64,000 nt of DNA from Drosophila pseudoobscura. Its lineage: Eukaryota > Arthropoda > Insecta > Diptera > Drosophilidae. The notes below the pieces were generated by a model that had not been told where the DNA came from, made no database searches, and saw only the letters and a list, made by a program, of their open reading frames with translations. The translations under genes and the position numbers were made by a program. The stretch spans positions 15,004,001 to 15,068,000 of the forward strand of contig NC_046679.1 in assembly GCF_009870125.1 (NCBI RefSeq), written 5' to 3'. Shown piece after piece: positions 11,301 through 21,619 of this stretch (the first letter of the stretch is position 1; the number at the start of each line of letters is the position of its first letter).

Positions 11301-14009
11301 TCGTATAGCTTCCGCGTGAACTTTCTCGAGATGCCTTCAAATTTCATCACCTCGCCGTCCGAGGTTTTCACCTCGATCTTCTTGGAGGTGTGATCGGGTG
11401 CCACGATGGCCTTAAGGCGCGACAATCTGCGTGGTAAACGTTCAAGATCAATTCGAATGCAAGAAGGATCTCAAAGATTTCAACGAACTTCTCCTTGTCG
11501 TGCGGCTTGTGCTTGTACCAGCGATCGTCGTCTGATCCGCGGCGAGTAGACTGACTGTGCTTAGAGCTGCGCTTGAGGGAATCGTTATCGGAATTTATGC
11601 CACCCCCAGGAGTGCACTTCAAGCGGTTCCATTGCTCTAAAGATAAGTGTACATGGTATTAAATTGGTGGATCTGGAGAGAGCTACATCCAAGTTGAGAC
11701 TCACCCAACTTTTTCTGAAACTTTTCAGGCAAATCCTTTTGATCCGGCAGAGCACTCAGACCCTGTCCCTCCAGCTTCATCTGCCCCATGCTCCACAGAT
11801 TCCAGTCGATTTTGGGTTTCACCTCGCCACTCTGGCTCCTGGCCGTGGGGCTGGCTGCCGGTGGTTCGTTGGTGGCATAGGGGCCGGCACAGCTCTGCTG
11901 CTTTGCTCGCCATTTGTGCAGCTTCTTCTTGAACTGCGGTGTGAGGTTCTGCTCCAGCTGCTCGGTGGACATGAGATCACTATGCAATAGCTGTGTGGGT
12001 GAATGCTCGTCGCTGCTGCGCTTGCCACTGCCTCCGCCAGTGGCTCCACTGCACAGTTTGACACCTGAAATGGGGGAAGAGTATGAGTCTCCTGTTTGCA
12101 TTGGGATGGAGAGCTCGGGATCCTACTGCGATTACTGGCACTGGAGCGCTCAAACTCGCATTGCTTTCGCTTAAAATCCAAATCTAGTTTGAGTACGAGA
12201 AGTTGATAATGTTGAAATATCTCGCTGTCTTCAGTACCTGGGAAATTCTTACGATTTGGCGTTGTCGGCTCTGAGAAGTCACCGCTGGACAGATCCTCGC
12301 TCTCTGCAAGAAACGAGGAGAATTAGTTCTAGGTATTAGAAGTCCTTGATTGGACTCTCACCGAATTCACCAAAGAAATCCGAGTGTCTGGAGGGACTAC
12401 TGGGCACCGACGAGTTGCCTGGCGAGTGAACACGCCGCATCCGAGGCATGGTCTGACTGCTCACCATATCCTTGGGACTTTTGAGTGGCGAATGGAGCTG
12501 GGGCAGATCGCTGCAGACCTGATTGAGGTTCAGCGGACTCGGGGGCAATTTCTGGCGTCGGCTTGTGGTGGACTTGATCTCTGCCACATGATCCTCGGGC
12601 AACACCTCAAAGTCAGAGAATGCTTTTGAGCGACGCAACGACTTGCTGGATGAGGATTTGGTGGGCAGTGCGGCGGCAGCCTTAATACTATCCAGGCGCT
12701 CATCGGTGGCCGATTTTCGGAGCTCCACCTCAAAGTTTGAGGCCCGCGAGTCGCAGCGTGTGTCGCTCTTGGAGGAGTCGCGGCCTGAAATGATGGGATT
12801 TTTTTTTAAAGCTGTCTTTCAAAGATCATCTTCAAGGGAATTACGAATGTTTTGACGTAGACCAGCCTCGAGGTCATCCATGGAACTGGCCGAGCTGATG
12901 GTTCCGGGGGTCCCTCCCGTATCGCTCATAAAGTGTCCTGACGAGGAGCTTATAATGCTGTCAGCAGAGCTGCTGGCACCTGCCTGGCTAATCGGAACCT
13001 TGAGGTACCTGCAATATTGTGTGAACAGAACCTAGAATCGAGTCTTTGAAGATCCACACATGACCATACCTCTCCACTTCGTGGTTCAGCGGCACAAGGA
13101 CATTCGACTCTGGGGCACCTCCCGAACCCGAGGGTGGTACATTGGCTCTTTCCCATTTGAATGCCGCCTTCACTTTTGTCCATTTTGATACCTTGGACTT
13201 GTTATCGCTGTAGGTGCTCTGGCGTCGTAGGAGGTACGGACGCGAGGAGTTCGTCTTCATTGGACGCTCGCCTTTCATGAACATATTGATTTCCTCATCC
13301 ATCATGGATTTGCTGCGCTCGCGTATGCTGTGGATTAAATTAAAATTAATAAATTAAAATGTATCTTCTGGAGTCCAATGTGCAACACTTACCGCTTGAA
13401 TTTTCCCTGCTTGAATGGTGGCACTATCTCAGTGCCCATCAGTGACTCTAGGTAGGTGAGGGAGTGTTCCAGCTCGTACTCCGTGTCTGTGGTGATGGTC
13501 TTTTGGGGATGCCTTGGGACTGCTTTGGGTACTGCTGCTTCACTTGTCGTTGCTTGCTCCGCCTCCTTCTCCCCCGCCTCGTTGTCGATGATGGTGGCCA
13601 GCTTCTGCTCCAGGAATCCCTCCAGCAGCGCATACGTGCGTGTCAGTTCATCCATGGCCTCAATGGCTGAGTTTAAGCGAGTCTTTAGCGGCTCAATGGT
13701 GCCTCGATCGGCACGATACGGCTGACAGAAGAAGCACGTGTGCTTTCCATGCTCGCACACTGGCAGATCCTTGGCCTCACGCCGCTCAAAGTTGGGTGAG
13801 GCGGAGAGGTTACGGGCACGAGAGGCAACGGCGGGAAACTGGAAGATGTTCTCCTCGGCGCGACCGCACATGGCTGGCGGTGCCGTGGGCAAGGACTCGT
13901 AGTGTAGCACATTGGTTTTCTGGCGGGATCGACGTGGCTTGGGCGGTGGTTGCAGGGGATACATTGGCTGCTGCTGCGATGTTGCTGGTGGTCCCTGGTC
14001 CAGATCCAT
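8319..14009 (-). CDS. Large scaffold-like protein, 12 exons, unnamed
   Basis: I join twelve exons: 13393-14009, 13070-13327, 12845-13008, 12362-12784, 12127-12303, 11705-12064, 11489-11636, 11194-11426, 10817-11138, 10480-10741, 10301-10421 and 8319-10240. They total 5007 nt and 1668 aa, and every junction keeps frame. The N-terminus is proline/basic-rich (PPPKPRRSRQK), followed by a Cys/His cluster CEHGKHTCFFC at about residues 83-93. Long Ser/Pro-rich low-complexity tracts follow. A motif of the form F-x-K-K-L-x-x-W occurs three times (around residues 590, 660 and 750: FKKKLHKW, FQKKLGEQW, FTRKLYEW). The basic C-terminus contains SKLRRGGKKSKES. No enzyme domain is visible, so a cytoskeletal or signalling adaptor is a reasonable guess only. 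The 11427-11488 intron uses a weak donor (GTTCGT), and the last intron (10241-10300) is 60 bp with no stop, so it could be retained. Confidence 0.75.
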
Positions 14010-15489
14010 TCTGAGGCGCGTATTTGGGAAATGATCAATCGGATCGGATCGGATCGGATCTGAGATCTGTTTGTTTACTCTGCCAGATACGCCGCCACTA
14101 AAAACGCACACAAGACGAGAAAAACCGAGAATTATCAAAATCGGGAGATTGTTTATAAAAGAGGAAGACAAATGTAGAACGTCTGCCGCCCAGCACACAC
14201 ACACACACATTGCACACACATACACACACACAGAGAGATCGTTTGGGTGGTTTATGTGGATGTGAAAATGTCTTAAAGTGTTACGAATAAAATCCACGAA
14301 AATGTAAACAATAATTTCGAAACGAAAAATCCAATTCAGCACGTTTCTTCACATGTGCAAAAGTTTTGAATATTTTTCTAAAAATATTCACGCGTGTGGT
14401 CACTTAAACGGAACGGAAAACCAATCTCGAATGCACTCCGGCCGTGCTTCGGCTATATGTACGTACATAAGTGCTTTGCTTTGCTGCCCCAAAGCGGGAT
14501 GGGATCCAAAATCGATCGACAGGCTGCCGCTTGCCGCCGCAGATGAACAAATAAAATCACGTTAAATAGAAACGCTGCCGCAAACTATTTTTAAAACGCT
14601 GACACTCTTTTGTTTGCCTCCCCCATGGCGATCGCGTTCGCGTCCGAGCACCGTCCATCCCATCCCCTGGCACTCCCCACACCACACCGTGAAGTACGCA
14701 CACTTCCTTTCTTTAAATTTTAGGTTACACAAAATTCATATTTCCAATTTATGCGAAAGTGCACGCACCCGACTGGTCGGGGGATGGGGAGGCGTAGATC
14801 ATGTGTATCTGTGTCCGCCTCTGTCTGTTTGTATATACTTCTTCTTTCACGAAGGCCCCCATCCAATTACTTTCACTAGGCGTTTCGCCACTCTTTCAGA
14901 ATTTAAATCGAAAATGTTGCCACACATTGAATACACATTTTTCGTTTTCCTTCTTGGCCGACACAAGGGAGATGGGCCCCACTTGCACGAAGTTGTACGA
15001 TGATGCTATATCTAGTATTTGTTTGAAAGAAAAACAATAACAAATTATTACTTGCACTTTTCTTATGCACACAATCGCCCGCCTCCACCGCAGAAATTTC
15101 TTTTGTCGGCTTGAGGTGTTTTTTTCACGTATTTTCCCTGCGAGCAAATTTTGAATCCGTGCCGTGCCGCTCGTCGGTCAAAGCTATTCTGAGAATTGCT
15201 TTTTGTACGCTTCGGAAAAGTCGGAAAATGTGAGATTTATTTTTAGAGAGAAACAACAGTCGTTCTCTTTGCAAAAGTTCAATACAATACACTTCGCTCT
15301 TAGCATGCTGCATTTGTTTTCCAACATTCTTTCACGTATTGCTTTAGATATTTGATTCAATATTTCAAGTTAACACTCGTTGCTTTCGTTTTATAACGAC
15401 CATTTCCCACAATCGTGCAGTAACACTCTTTTTGAATTTTCGGCGCAAGTATCGCTGCAAACCATCAAACTATCGCCAGCTGACATGTA
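14010..15489. other. Promoter/leader region between the scaffold gene and mRpL1
   Basis: This is a divergent intergenic stretch. It holds a short CGGAT repeat (about 14038-14062), a CA microsatellite and mainly AT-rich sequence. The scaffold gene's 5' UTR exons are probably here but cannot be placed. Open frames on both strands look non-coding. Confidence 0.5.
14192..14232. repeat. CA dinucleotide microsatellite
   Basis: Runs of CACACA are interrupted by TTG and T. The microsatellite is 180-220 bp upstream of the scaffold gene's start codon. Confidence 0.9.
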
Positions 15490-15497
15490 TATCGATA
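15490..15497. promoter_or_regulatory. DRE motif TATCGATA
   Basis: A perfect DREF/BEAF-type palindrome lies 88 bp upstream of the mRpL1 ATG. It is typical of housekeeping and mitochondrial-biogenesis promoters. Confidence 0.75.
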
Positions 15498-15584
15498 CAC
15501 GTAAACTAATATCGGCGGCGGCGAGGTTATGCAAAAGCAAAAATTCTCTGGTAAACTGTTTTAAATTGGATAATTCTGAGAGAA

Positions 15585-16761
15585 ATGCAGTCGATTTTGT
15601 CGTCAATGCGAGCCCTGGCCTTCCGCCAGCCCACGGGCGATGCCATACGGCGCCTGCACCTGACGGCCATCAGCGAAGCGGCTCGGAAAGGCACCAGGGA
15701 GAAGGCCCGCAAGAAGAAGGTTAAAGTGGAAGTCAAGAAGGTGGGATTTATTCCACACAATCAACGCGACAAGAAGTGAGTTGGGACAATAGCCATTCCA
15801 CTCGGAGATTAATTCATCCATCCTCTTCTCAGAGTCAACGTGAAACGTGCGGACAAACATGTGGACGACTCCTGGAAGCAAGTGTCCAAAGACGATGTTT
15901 ACGTGGGACGCTATTACCGCTGGCCGGTGTACAGCGTGGCCGAGGCCATACAGTGCCACCGGGAGACACATCATCCGAGCATGTACAATGTGCCCAACGC
16001 CCCCCTGAATGTGGAGATTGAGCTGAACATGCAAGGCGAGAAGGCTACTCGGTTTGTGGACAACTTCCAGCGCATGGCTATGATTCCGCACAAGTTTGAG
16101 CATGGCGAGGAGCGCAAGATCATTGTTTTCACCAAGGGAAACGTGAGGAACATATCTTAACTTTGATTGGATTACTTATTGAATAATCCGTTTTTAGGAC
16201 GAAATCTTAGAGGCAAGAGAGGCCGGTGCTTCGCTTGTCGGTGGCGTGGAACTGATTAAAGATATAACAGGCGGCGAGCTGCTGCTATCCGACTACCAGT
16301 TCATCATTGCGCATCCCAACATTCTGCCCGAGCTAGTTGCACTGCGAGGTCTGATGAAGCGCAAATTTCCAAACCCAAAGAGCGAAACTTTAGGCGCAAA
16401 TCTGGCAGAGATGATTGTTAAGTTTTCCAGTGGAATTAGCTACAGTGCAACAAAGGATGAATACCAGCAGAACTTTGGACTAATCTCCGCCAGTGTGGGA
16501 CCCCTGGACATGGATGCACAAAAGCTTGAGGAAAACCTCAAACATCTGCTGCAGGATATCAACACCATGCGCCCCAAGCGCGAGGGAAAGTTCATAACTC
16601 GAGTTTTGCTCAAGAGCCCGCCCAGCAGTGAGCAGCTCAAGATCGATCCGTTTGTGTATGTCCCCGAGATGTGGGACAAGAGCTCAGCGAAGGTGAAACG
16701 GGAAGAGGTTAAGAAGCAGGAGGATCCAGCGGAACCCCAAGAGGCAGTAGCGGCCAATTAA
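15585..16761 (+). CDS. mRpL1: Mitochondrial ribosomal protein L1 (uL1m)
   Basis: Three exons (15585-15775, 15833-16142, 16198-16761) encode 354 aa and splice in frame. The first about 30 residues ([18 protein letters not shown]...) are basic and lack acidic residues early on, as in a matrix-targeting peptide. A short lysine-rich stretch ([13 protein letters not shown]) follows. The remainder is the ribosomal L1 fold: the segment with [12 protein letters not shown], then [17 protein letters not shown] and the conserved [10 protein letters not shown] (MKRKFPNPK here), close to bacterial L1 MPNPK. Its role is the mitoribosomal L1 stalk. The C-terminal tail after [12 protein letters not shown] is charged and degenerate. 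The gene lies convergent with Gfr, whose stop codon is about 130 bp away. Confidence 0.93.
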
Positions 16762-16888
16762 TTATAAACATACATGGCTATGTATTTGTATTGTTGATGA
16801 TTTCGTTTGTGCATACTTTAAACTTACATCTGCTATAGAAAGTCTTCTCCAGTCTAAATAACTTTGGTGTGGGGCCATTGGGCTGTTG

Positions 16889-18013
16889 CTAGGCCTTCTG
16901 GGTGGGTGCAGTTCGCTGCTGGTGGTGCCGGACCATCTCCAGCTGCTTCACTCGAGTGTAGGCTGCGCTGGCTACAAGAACCACTATATTCGAGGTCCAC
17001 CAGAGTGCCGACCGAACGTCGTGATAATACTGGGTGGCAATTAACGTCTGAGCACAGGCCTTGGCTGTTCCCGAGATATTGTGCGTTAGCGGTGAGGTAA
17101 CCTAAAATCAGGCCAGATAAGCATTTACAAGAAAGATTTGGTCTCCTCTTAGCTCCTCACCTGTATTTCCAAAGCAGTCACAAACCCGATAGCGAAGCCA
17201 CAAACACCACTTAGTACCATGGCAGCCCAAAACCACGCAGCCCACAAATGCTGATAGGTTATGATGGTCTCCAGCTCGCCGTTGATGATGATCAGGGGCA
17301 GAAAGAGCAGGGTGGAGTACAGATTGTTATAGTAACTGAGGAGCCACACCTCCTGATTAACGTGAGTCAGTGACTTTTTGGTTTGGATGGAGAACATGGC
17401 CAGGGCCAGGGAGCTGAGAACTCCAAAAATGGTGCCCCGCCAGGAGAACACCGTTGTGAGACTTTCCTGATCCACGCCCAGCCAAAAGCCAATCACTATG
17501 ACGGCACAGCACATCAAGCACTTGAAGCTAGTGCGTTGGCGCAGGATAACATACGTTAACACCACACTGAACACGGTTGTCAGGGAACGTCCGATGTAGT
17601 AGAAGGCTACCGTGACATAGGAGAGCGATAAGTTGTTGGCTCCGATCATCAGCGTGTACAGCACGGACAGCGGCAGAATTTTGCGGAAGGTGTCAATGTC
17701 CAGAGGATTGCCTTCGGGGAAGGTGAAAACGCTTGGGTATTTGCGGCTGAGGCGGCTCATCACAAAGCATATCAACGTGGATACCACACACTGAAACCAT
17801 GACATGAACAGCGGGGCTCCTAGGTTTACTGTGTCGCTACTCTGCAAATGTTTATTCACAAACACGGTCAAGATGGAGGTGCACCTGTGGGACGGGCTCT
17901 TAAAAATAGTCTACGTATTTTCCTCTTGCTGCTTACCAATACAGGGCGACCACGAAGACTATCTTGAGGTATTTGTTAACCAGCCGGTTGTGCTCTTCCA
18001 GGTTTTGATACAT
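16889..18013 (-). CDS. Gfr: Golgi GDP-fucose transporter
   Basis: Three exons (17937-18013, 17161-17884, 16889-17101) give 337 aa, the length expected for the SLC35C1-type Drosophila transporter. The short first exon ([17 protein letters not shown]...) provides a cytosolic N-terminus and part of the first membrane span. Exon 2 holds most of the roughly ten hydrophobic spans, including the nucleotide-sugar-transporter features [19 protein letters not shown] and [17 protein letters not shown]. Exon 3 has [19 protein letters not shown], a conserved NST motif in the ninth/tenth span, then a short cytosolic tail. It imports GDP-fucose into the Golgi for fucosylation, for example of the HRP epitope (neurally altered carbohydrate gene). 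It lies just downstream of Sgt1 on the same strand. Its first exon was duplicated together with Sgt1. Confidence 0.93.
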
Positions 18014-18395
18014 TTTGTGCGCGTTTTTCCCTACTTTGTGCAATACTTAAATAGTTTTCCACGTATCTTCCTATCGAACCCGGTCCATCAGCTGTTTTTG
18101 CAGCAATAAATGCGAGGGTAGGTTCTAGATATGCTCATGTTACATATGCATATGTATTTGGACAGGTAACAATTTTCCCCACTAAATATGTAATGTATAG
18201 AACAAGCTCGCCATGAATTGCAATGCTTCTATCAATTTTATTTAAAACAATTGTTGTTAGTTCATAATTATGTTGTTAATGTGGTTTGCCCATCGCATGC
18301 ATGCTGTTTGGGTAAAAATATATGTGACTCTGAAATTTTATGTAAATAAATGTCTGTATTTTGTGTGTTTGGTGTTAGCTAGCCGCAGATCAGGC

Positions 18396-18941
18396 CTATT
18401 TCTCCCATTGGCGGAATTCGGTTCCTTTGGGCGGCTGCACGGACACCTTATCCTTGCCCACTTCGTTCCAGTTGGTGCTAAGCACGGTGCCGCCGGACTC
18501 TGAAAAGGATTTGTTCATGGCCTTCTGCACCTCGGGTGAGGAAGTGCTGTAAATCCGCTTGAAAAGATTATTTAGAGCCGCTTCGTCCTTGGCCTCCTTT
18601 TCATCTTTCTTCTCCTCCTCGTTGACCAGCTGGTCCCAATTTTTGGTATGAAGTTTAGGCAATGCGACGGCAGCGGGAGCAGCCTTCTCCTCTAGGGTCT
18701 CCCAGCGCACGCCCGTTTCCTTGGCCAGAGTTATTTCGACCTTGGACTGATACGCCTTGTGGGAGCAACGGTCCACGACAACGGGATGCAGTAGTTGGAT
18801 CTCCAGCTCGTATCCATCGGCGGTCATGTGTAGTTTCTTTGACTCAATCTTGACAGCGTAGTTCTTCTCTGTGGCGTTCTTCAGCAGAACAGTGATTACC
18901 ACTTTGCTCTCGGACTGGTACCAGTCGTAACGTACAGACAT
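18396..18941 (-). CDS. Sgt1: Sgt1 co-chaperone, copy A
   Basis: A single exon encodes 181 aa. Residues 1-90 form a CS (p23-like) domain beginning MSVRYDWYQSESKVVITVLL, the HSP90-binding surface. A charged linker (EEEKKDEKEAKDEA) leads into the SGS domain (LFKRIYSTSSPEVQKAMNKS...SGGTVLSTNWNEVG). The TPR part found in yeast and plant Sgt1 is absent, as in the Drosophila orthologue, which I recall as similarly short. Sgt1 bridges HSP90 to client and SCF complexes and acts in kinetochore and Polo functions. In this window it is duplicated; this copy lies next to Gfr on the same strand. Its upstream region is no longer the ancestral one: beyond the poly-T comes a broken Gfr first exon from the second unit. 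The product differs from copy B by a single residue (PPKGTEF versus PPQGTEF). Confidence 0.93.
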   Translation of the reverse strand: MSVRYDWYQSESKVVITVLLKNATEKNYAVKIESKKLHMTADGYELEIQLLHPVVVDRCSHKAYQSKVEITLAKETGVRWETLEEKAAPAAVALPKLHTKNWDQLVNEEEKKDEKEAKDEAALNNLFKRIYSTSSPEVQKAMNKSFSESGGTVLSTNWNEVGKDKVSVQPPKGTEFRQWEK

Positions 18942-19033
18942 GTTGACGAAGTTACTGTGAGTTCAATTTATCCAGATATTCTGTCTTCTTTACGGCCGAA
19001 GCCTACTTTTTATTTTTTTTTTTTTTGAGGCCG

Positions 19034-19092
19034 ATACAGGGCGATTACGAAGATTGTTAACCAGCCGGTTGTGCTCTTCCAGGTTTTGATAC
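19034..19092 (-). pseudogene. Truncated, frameshifted Gfr first exon (duplication relic)
   Basis: The sequence matches the Gfr first exon around its ATG (ATG at 19090-19092). It lacks 14 nt inside the exon and stops short of the donor site. It is fused to the poly-T/GAGG junction of the Sgt1 copy A upstream region. The 14-nt loss shifts frame, and exons 2-3 are missing, so it cannot make a transporter. The duplicated Gfr promoter sequence just upstream is intact and points toward Sgt1 copy A, so it could supply a transcription start for that copy. Confidence 0.85.
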
Positions 19093-19465
19093 ATTTTGTG
19101 CGCGTTTTCCCCTACTTTGTGCAATACTTAAATAGTTTTCCACGTATCTTCCTATCGAACCCGGTCCATCAGCTGTTTTTGCAGCAATAAATGCGAGGGT
19201 AGGTTCTAGAGATGCTCATGTTACATATGCATATGTATTTGGACAGGTAACAATTTTCCCCACTAAATATGTATAGAAAAAGCTCGCCATGAATTGCAAT
19301 GCTTCTATCAATTTTATTTAAAACAACTGTAGTTAGTTCATAATTATATTGTTAATGTGGTTTGCCCATCGCATGCATGCTGTTTGGGTAAAAATATATG
19401 TGTCTCTGAAATCTCATGTAAATAAATGTCTGTATTTTGTGTGTTTAGCTAGCCGCAGATCAGGC

Positions 19466-20011
19466 CTATTTCTCCCATTGGCGGAATTCGGTTCCTTGGG
19501 GCGGCTGCACAGACACCTTATCCTTGCCCACTTCGTTCCAGTTAGTGCTAAGCACGGTGCCGCCGGACTCTGAAAAGGATTTGTTCATGGCCTTCTGCAC
19601 CTCGGGTGAGGAAGTGCTGTAAATCCGCTTGAAAAGATTATTTAGAGCCGCTTCGTCCTTGGCCTCCTTTTCATCTTTCTTCTCCTCCTCGTTGACCAGC
19701 TGGTCCCAATTTTTGGTATGGAGTTTAGGCAATGCGACTGCAGCGGGAGCAGCCTTCTCCTCTAGGGTCTCCCAGCGCACGCCCGTTTCCTTGGCCAGAG
19801 TTATTTCGACCTTGGACTGATACGCCTTGTGGGAGCAACGGTCCACGACAACGGGATGCAGTAGTTGGATCTCCAGCTCGTATCCATCGGCGGTCATGTG
19901 TAGTTTCTTTGACTCAATCTTGACAGCGTAGTTCTTCTCTGTGGCGTTCTTCAGCAGAACAGTGATTACCACTTTGCTCTCGGACTGGTACCAGTCGTAA
20001 CGTACAGACAT
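19466..20011 (-). CDS. Sgt1: Sgt1 co-chaperone, copy B
   Basis: This copy encodes 181 aa, identical in CS and SGS domain content to copy A. The coding sequences differ at about five sites and only one changes the protein (Lys to Gln in the PPxGTEF segment), a pattern consistent with purifying selection on both or simply youth. Its upstream flank ends in the A-tail of a LINE-derived element about 80 bp from the ATG. So the immediate promoter is shared with copy A, but everything beyond is transposon. Which of the two copies keeps the ancestral regulation is unclear. Both look intact. Confidence 0.92.
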   Translation of the reverse strand: MSVRYDWYQSESKVVITVLLKNATEKNYAVKIESKKLHMTADGYELEIQLLHPVVVDRCSHKAYQSKVEITLAKETGVRWETLEEKAAPAAVALPKLHTKNWDQLVNEEEKKDEKEAKDEAALNNLFKRIYSTSSPEVQKAMNKSFSESGGTVLSTNWNEVGKDKVSVQPPQGTEFRQWEK

Positions 20012-20101
20012 GTTGTCGAAGTTACTGTGAGTTCAATTTATCCAGCAATTCTGTCTTGTTTACGGCCGAAGCCTACTTTTTATTTATTTTTTTTTGTTTT
20101 G

Positions 20102-20770
20102 AGGGTTTAAGTTACCATGCTACCCGTGTAGTAGCGTGGGATTATTTGGCCGCCCGCCTTTTGAAGGTGCAAACTGCCAAGTCAAAGAATAGACTTTACA
20201 TCAATTTCGTCGATGAAGTCAATTAGTGTTTCGTACGCGCTGATGTTTTCTTTTTCAAAGAATTTGTAAATATGATAATAATTTCTTAGAGATGGGAAGT
20301 TTTGCCTTGTGTTGTACTTGGTACAATTGAAAATTACATGCGCGGCGTTTTCGATACTATCGCATGTATAACTACATGCTTGTTACCATGTGTTACCACC
20401 AAGCAGTCTGTTGATTCTATTAGCGTCAATGGGTTTAAGTTTAGTAACCACGTTGGATGATGTTGAGGGGAAAAGCGAGCAGTAACCTCGGTGCTTGACA
20501 CTAGCAAACCCGGCATATTTTCTCTCCCATTCTGCTTCGTGAAGCCTTTGGTGCTGGAGGCGCCAATTGACGTGGAGCCCGTGGACGCGGAACCCCTGGA
20601 GGCGGCAACGCTGGGGGACGCGTTATCCCTGGAGGCAACAACGCTGGGGTACGCGGACGACGTGGAGATGGACATATCAGTAGGCGTATGCGTAGGGCCA
20701 TTGCGTCTTTCGTCCGTGCCGTGGGGCGCCAAGCTCCACAAGTCGCTGCCCCAGGAGTTGCCACTGAAGC
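20102..20770 (-). mobile_element. Internally deleted LINE-derived element, copy 1
   Basis: On the minus strand the 3' end reads as the C-terminus of a LINE ORF2. The zinc-knuckle-like CSYTCDSIENAAHVIFNC (C-x3-C-x7-H-x4-C) is followed by LLSYLQIL/KENISAYETLIDFIDEID, a short 3' UTR and an A-rich tail (poly-T on plus at about 20080-20100). Upstream it joins directly to a Ser/Pro/Thr-rich segment (SAYPSVVASRDNASPSVAAS), probably ORF1-like, with no reverse transcriptase between. A near-identical arrangement occurs at 60577-61270, so this is a deletion-derivative family rather than one broken copy. The coding frames are interrupted. A LOA/R1-group origin is my inference from the knuckle and nearby RT fragment. 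Confidence 0.7.
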
Positions 20771-20894
20771 TGCCCCAGAAGCAGAAGCAGATGCCCCACC
20801 GGGTCCGGCCGATTGTACTTGTGCAATCTGCCCTATTCATAACATATAAATAAAAATCATAATAAACATACATTCAGTGGGTAACTTTAATATT

Positions 20895-21320
20895 CGATTC
20901 CACTAATACATATATCAAACTGTTGGTCCAAGTCCAGCGCCGTGACTTCTTCCAGCTCCACATGCTTACATGCCATCGACTCGGGCCCGAATGATGGCCT
21001 GATGGCTGCCGATATCTGTCGAGAAGAGAAGACGCCTCTCCTTTATGGCATGCACGGCAATGTTACGGGGCTACTGCGAGTTCGCCCAGGAAGCTAAAAG
21101 AGGCAACATTTTAGAACACAGCTGAATATTCTTACCGGACAACGGCAGCGGTACATTCGGGCAGTCTGTCGTAGCTGGGGGGATGCAGGGCACGACCTTG
21201 GCAAGGCTGCGGCTCTGGCCCGTCTTGATCAATGTCCCCGGTGCTCCAGTCGCTCCAGTACACGTCGTCCTAGCTGCCAACCAGTACCTGACACTTGTTG
21301 CCATCCAGACTGACGTCATT
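20895..21320 (-). pseudogene. Decayed fragment of a YWTD-propeller (LDL-receptor class B) gene
   Basis: Minus-strand frames give pieces of two YWTD modules in order. The first is DVSLDGNKCQVLVGS, an in-frame TAG, then DDVYWSDWSTG. A Cys-containing linker (LPECTAAVV) follows, next to an intron-like GTAAGA...TTTTAG. The second piece is RNIAVHAIKERRLLFSTDIG and HQAIIRARVDG, then after a frameshift LEEVTALDLDQQFDI. These match the LDLR class B consensus (LDG...YWTDW; R-x-x-L-x-WTD...I-x-RA-x-x-DG) seen in LRP, vitellogenin-receptor and cueball-type proteins. Stops and frameshifts show it is dead. It sits between LINE fragments, so it was probably brought here by a segmental or transposon-assisted copy. 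Confidence 0.65.
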
Positions 21321-21619
21321 CTGTTCTTCTTCTTCCTTTTTATGACATTTTGACGTCATTTCTGCTCTTATTTTTCTGACATTTTTACGTTATTTTTGTC
21401 ATTTTTGAAACATGACAAAATTATCGCATGCGAGTGAATTTTCTAACATGGAAAGAGCGCTGACTGGCGATACATTTGCTCTGTTCTGAATGGAGGGGAG
21501 GAGCGCTGAATCTGCAAATGTAAAATGACATGCGCGTCGCCAGGTGGAGCAAGTCGGACATGACATGTAGGAAGGATGTAGATATCGAGAATTTTTCCGC
21601 CAGTTATTTATTTCTCAGA

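Larger units (their letters stand above)
17939..20092 (-). repeat. Tandem duplication of the Gfr 5' end plus Sgt1
   Basis: Two head-to-tail units are nearly identical: about 17939-19025 and about 19034-20092. Each runs from inside the Gfr first exon, through the Gfr/Sgt1 spacer, across Sgt1, to a poly-T tract upstream of the Sgt1 start. The ATGs are 1070 bp apart (18941 and 20011). Differences are few: about five substitutions in the 546-bp coding part, plus small indels in the spacer. This marks a very young event or ongoing gene conversion. Confidence 0.9.
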
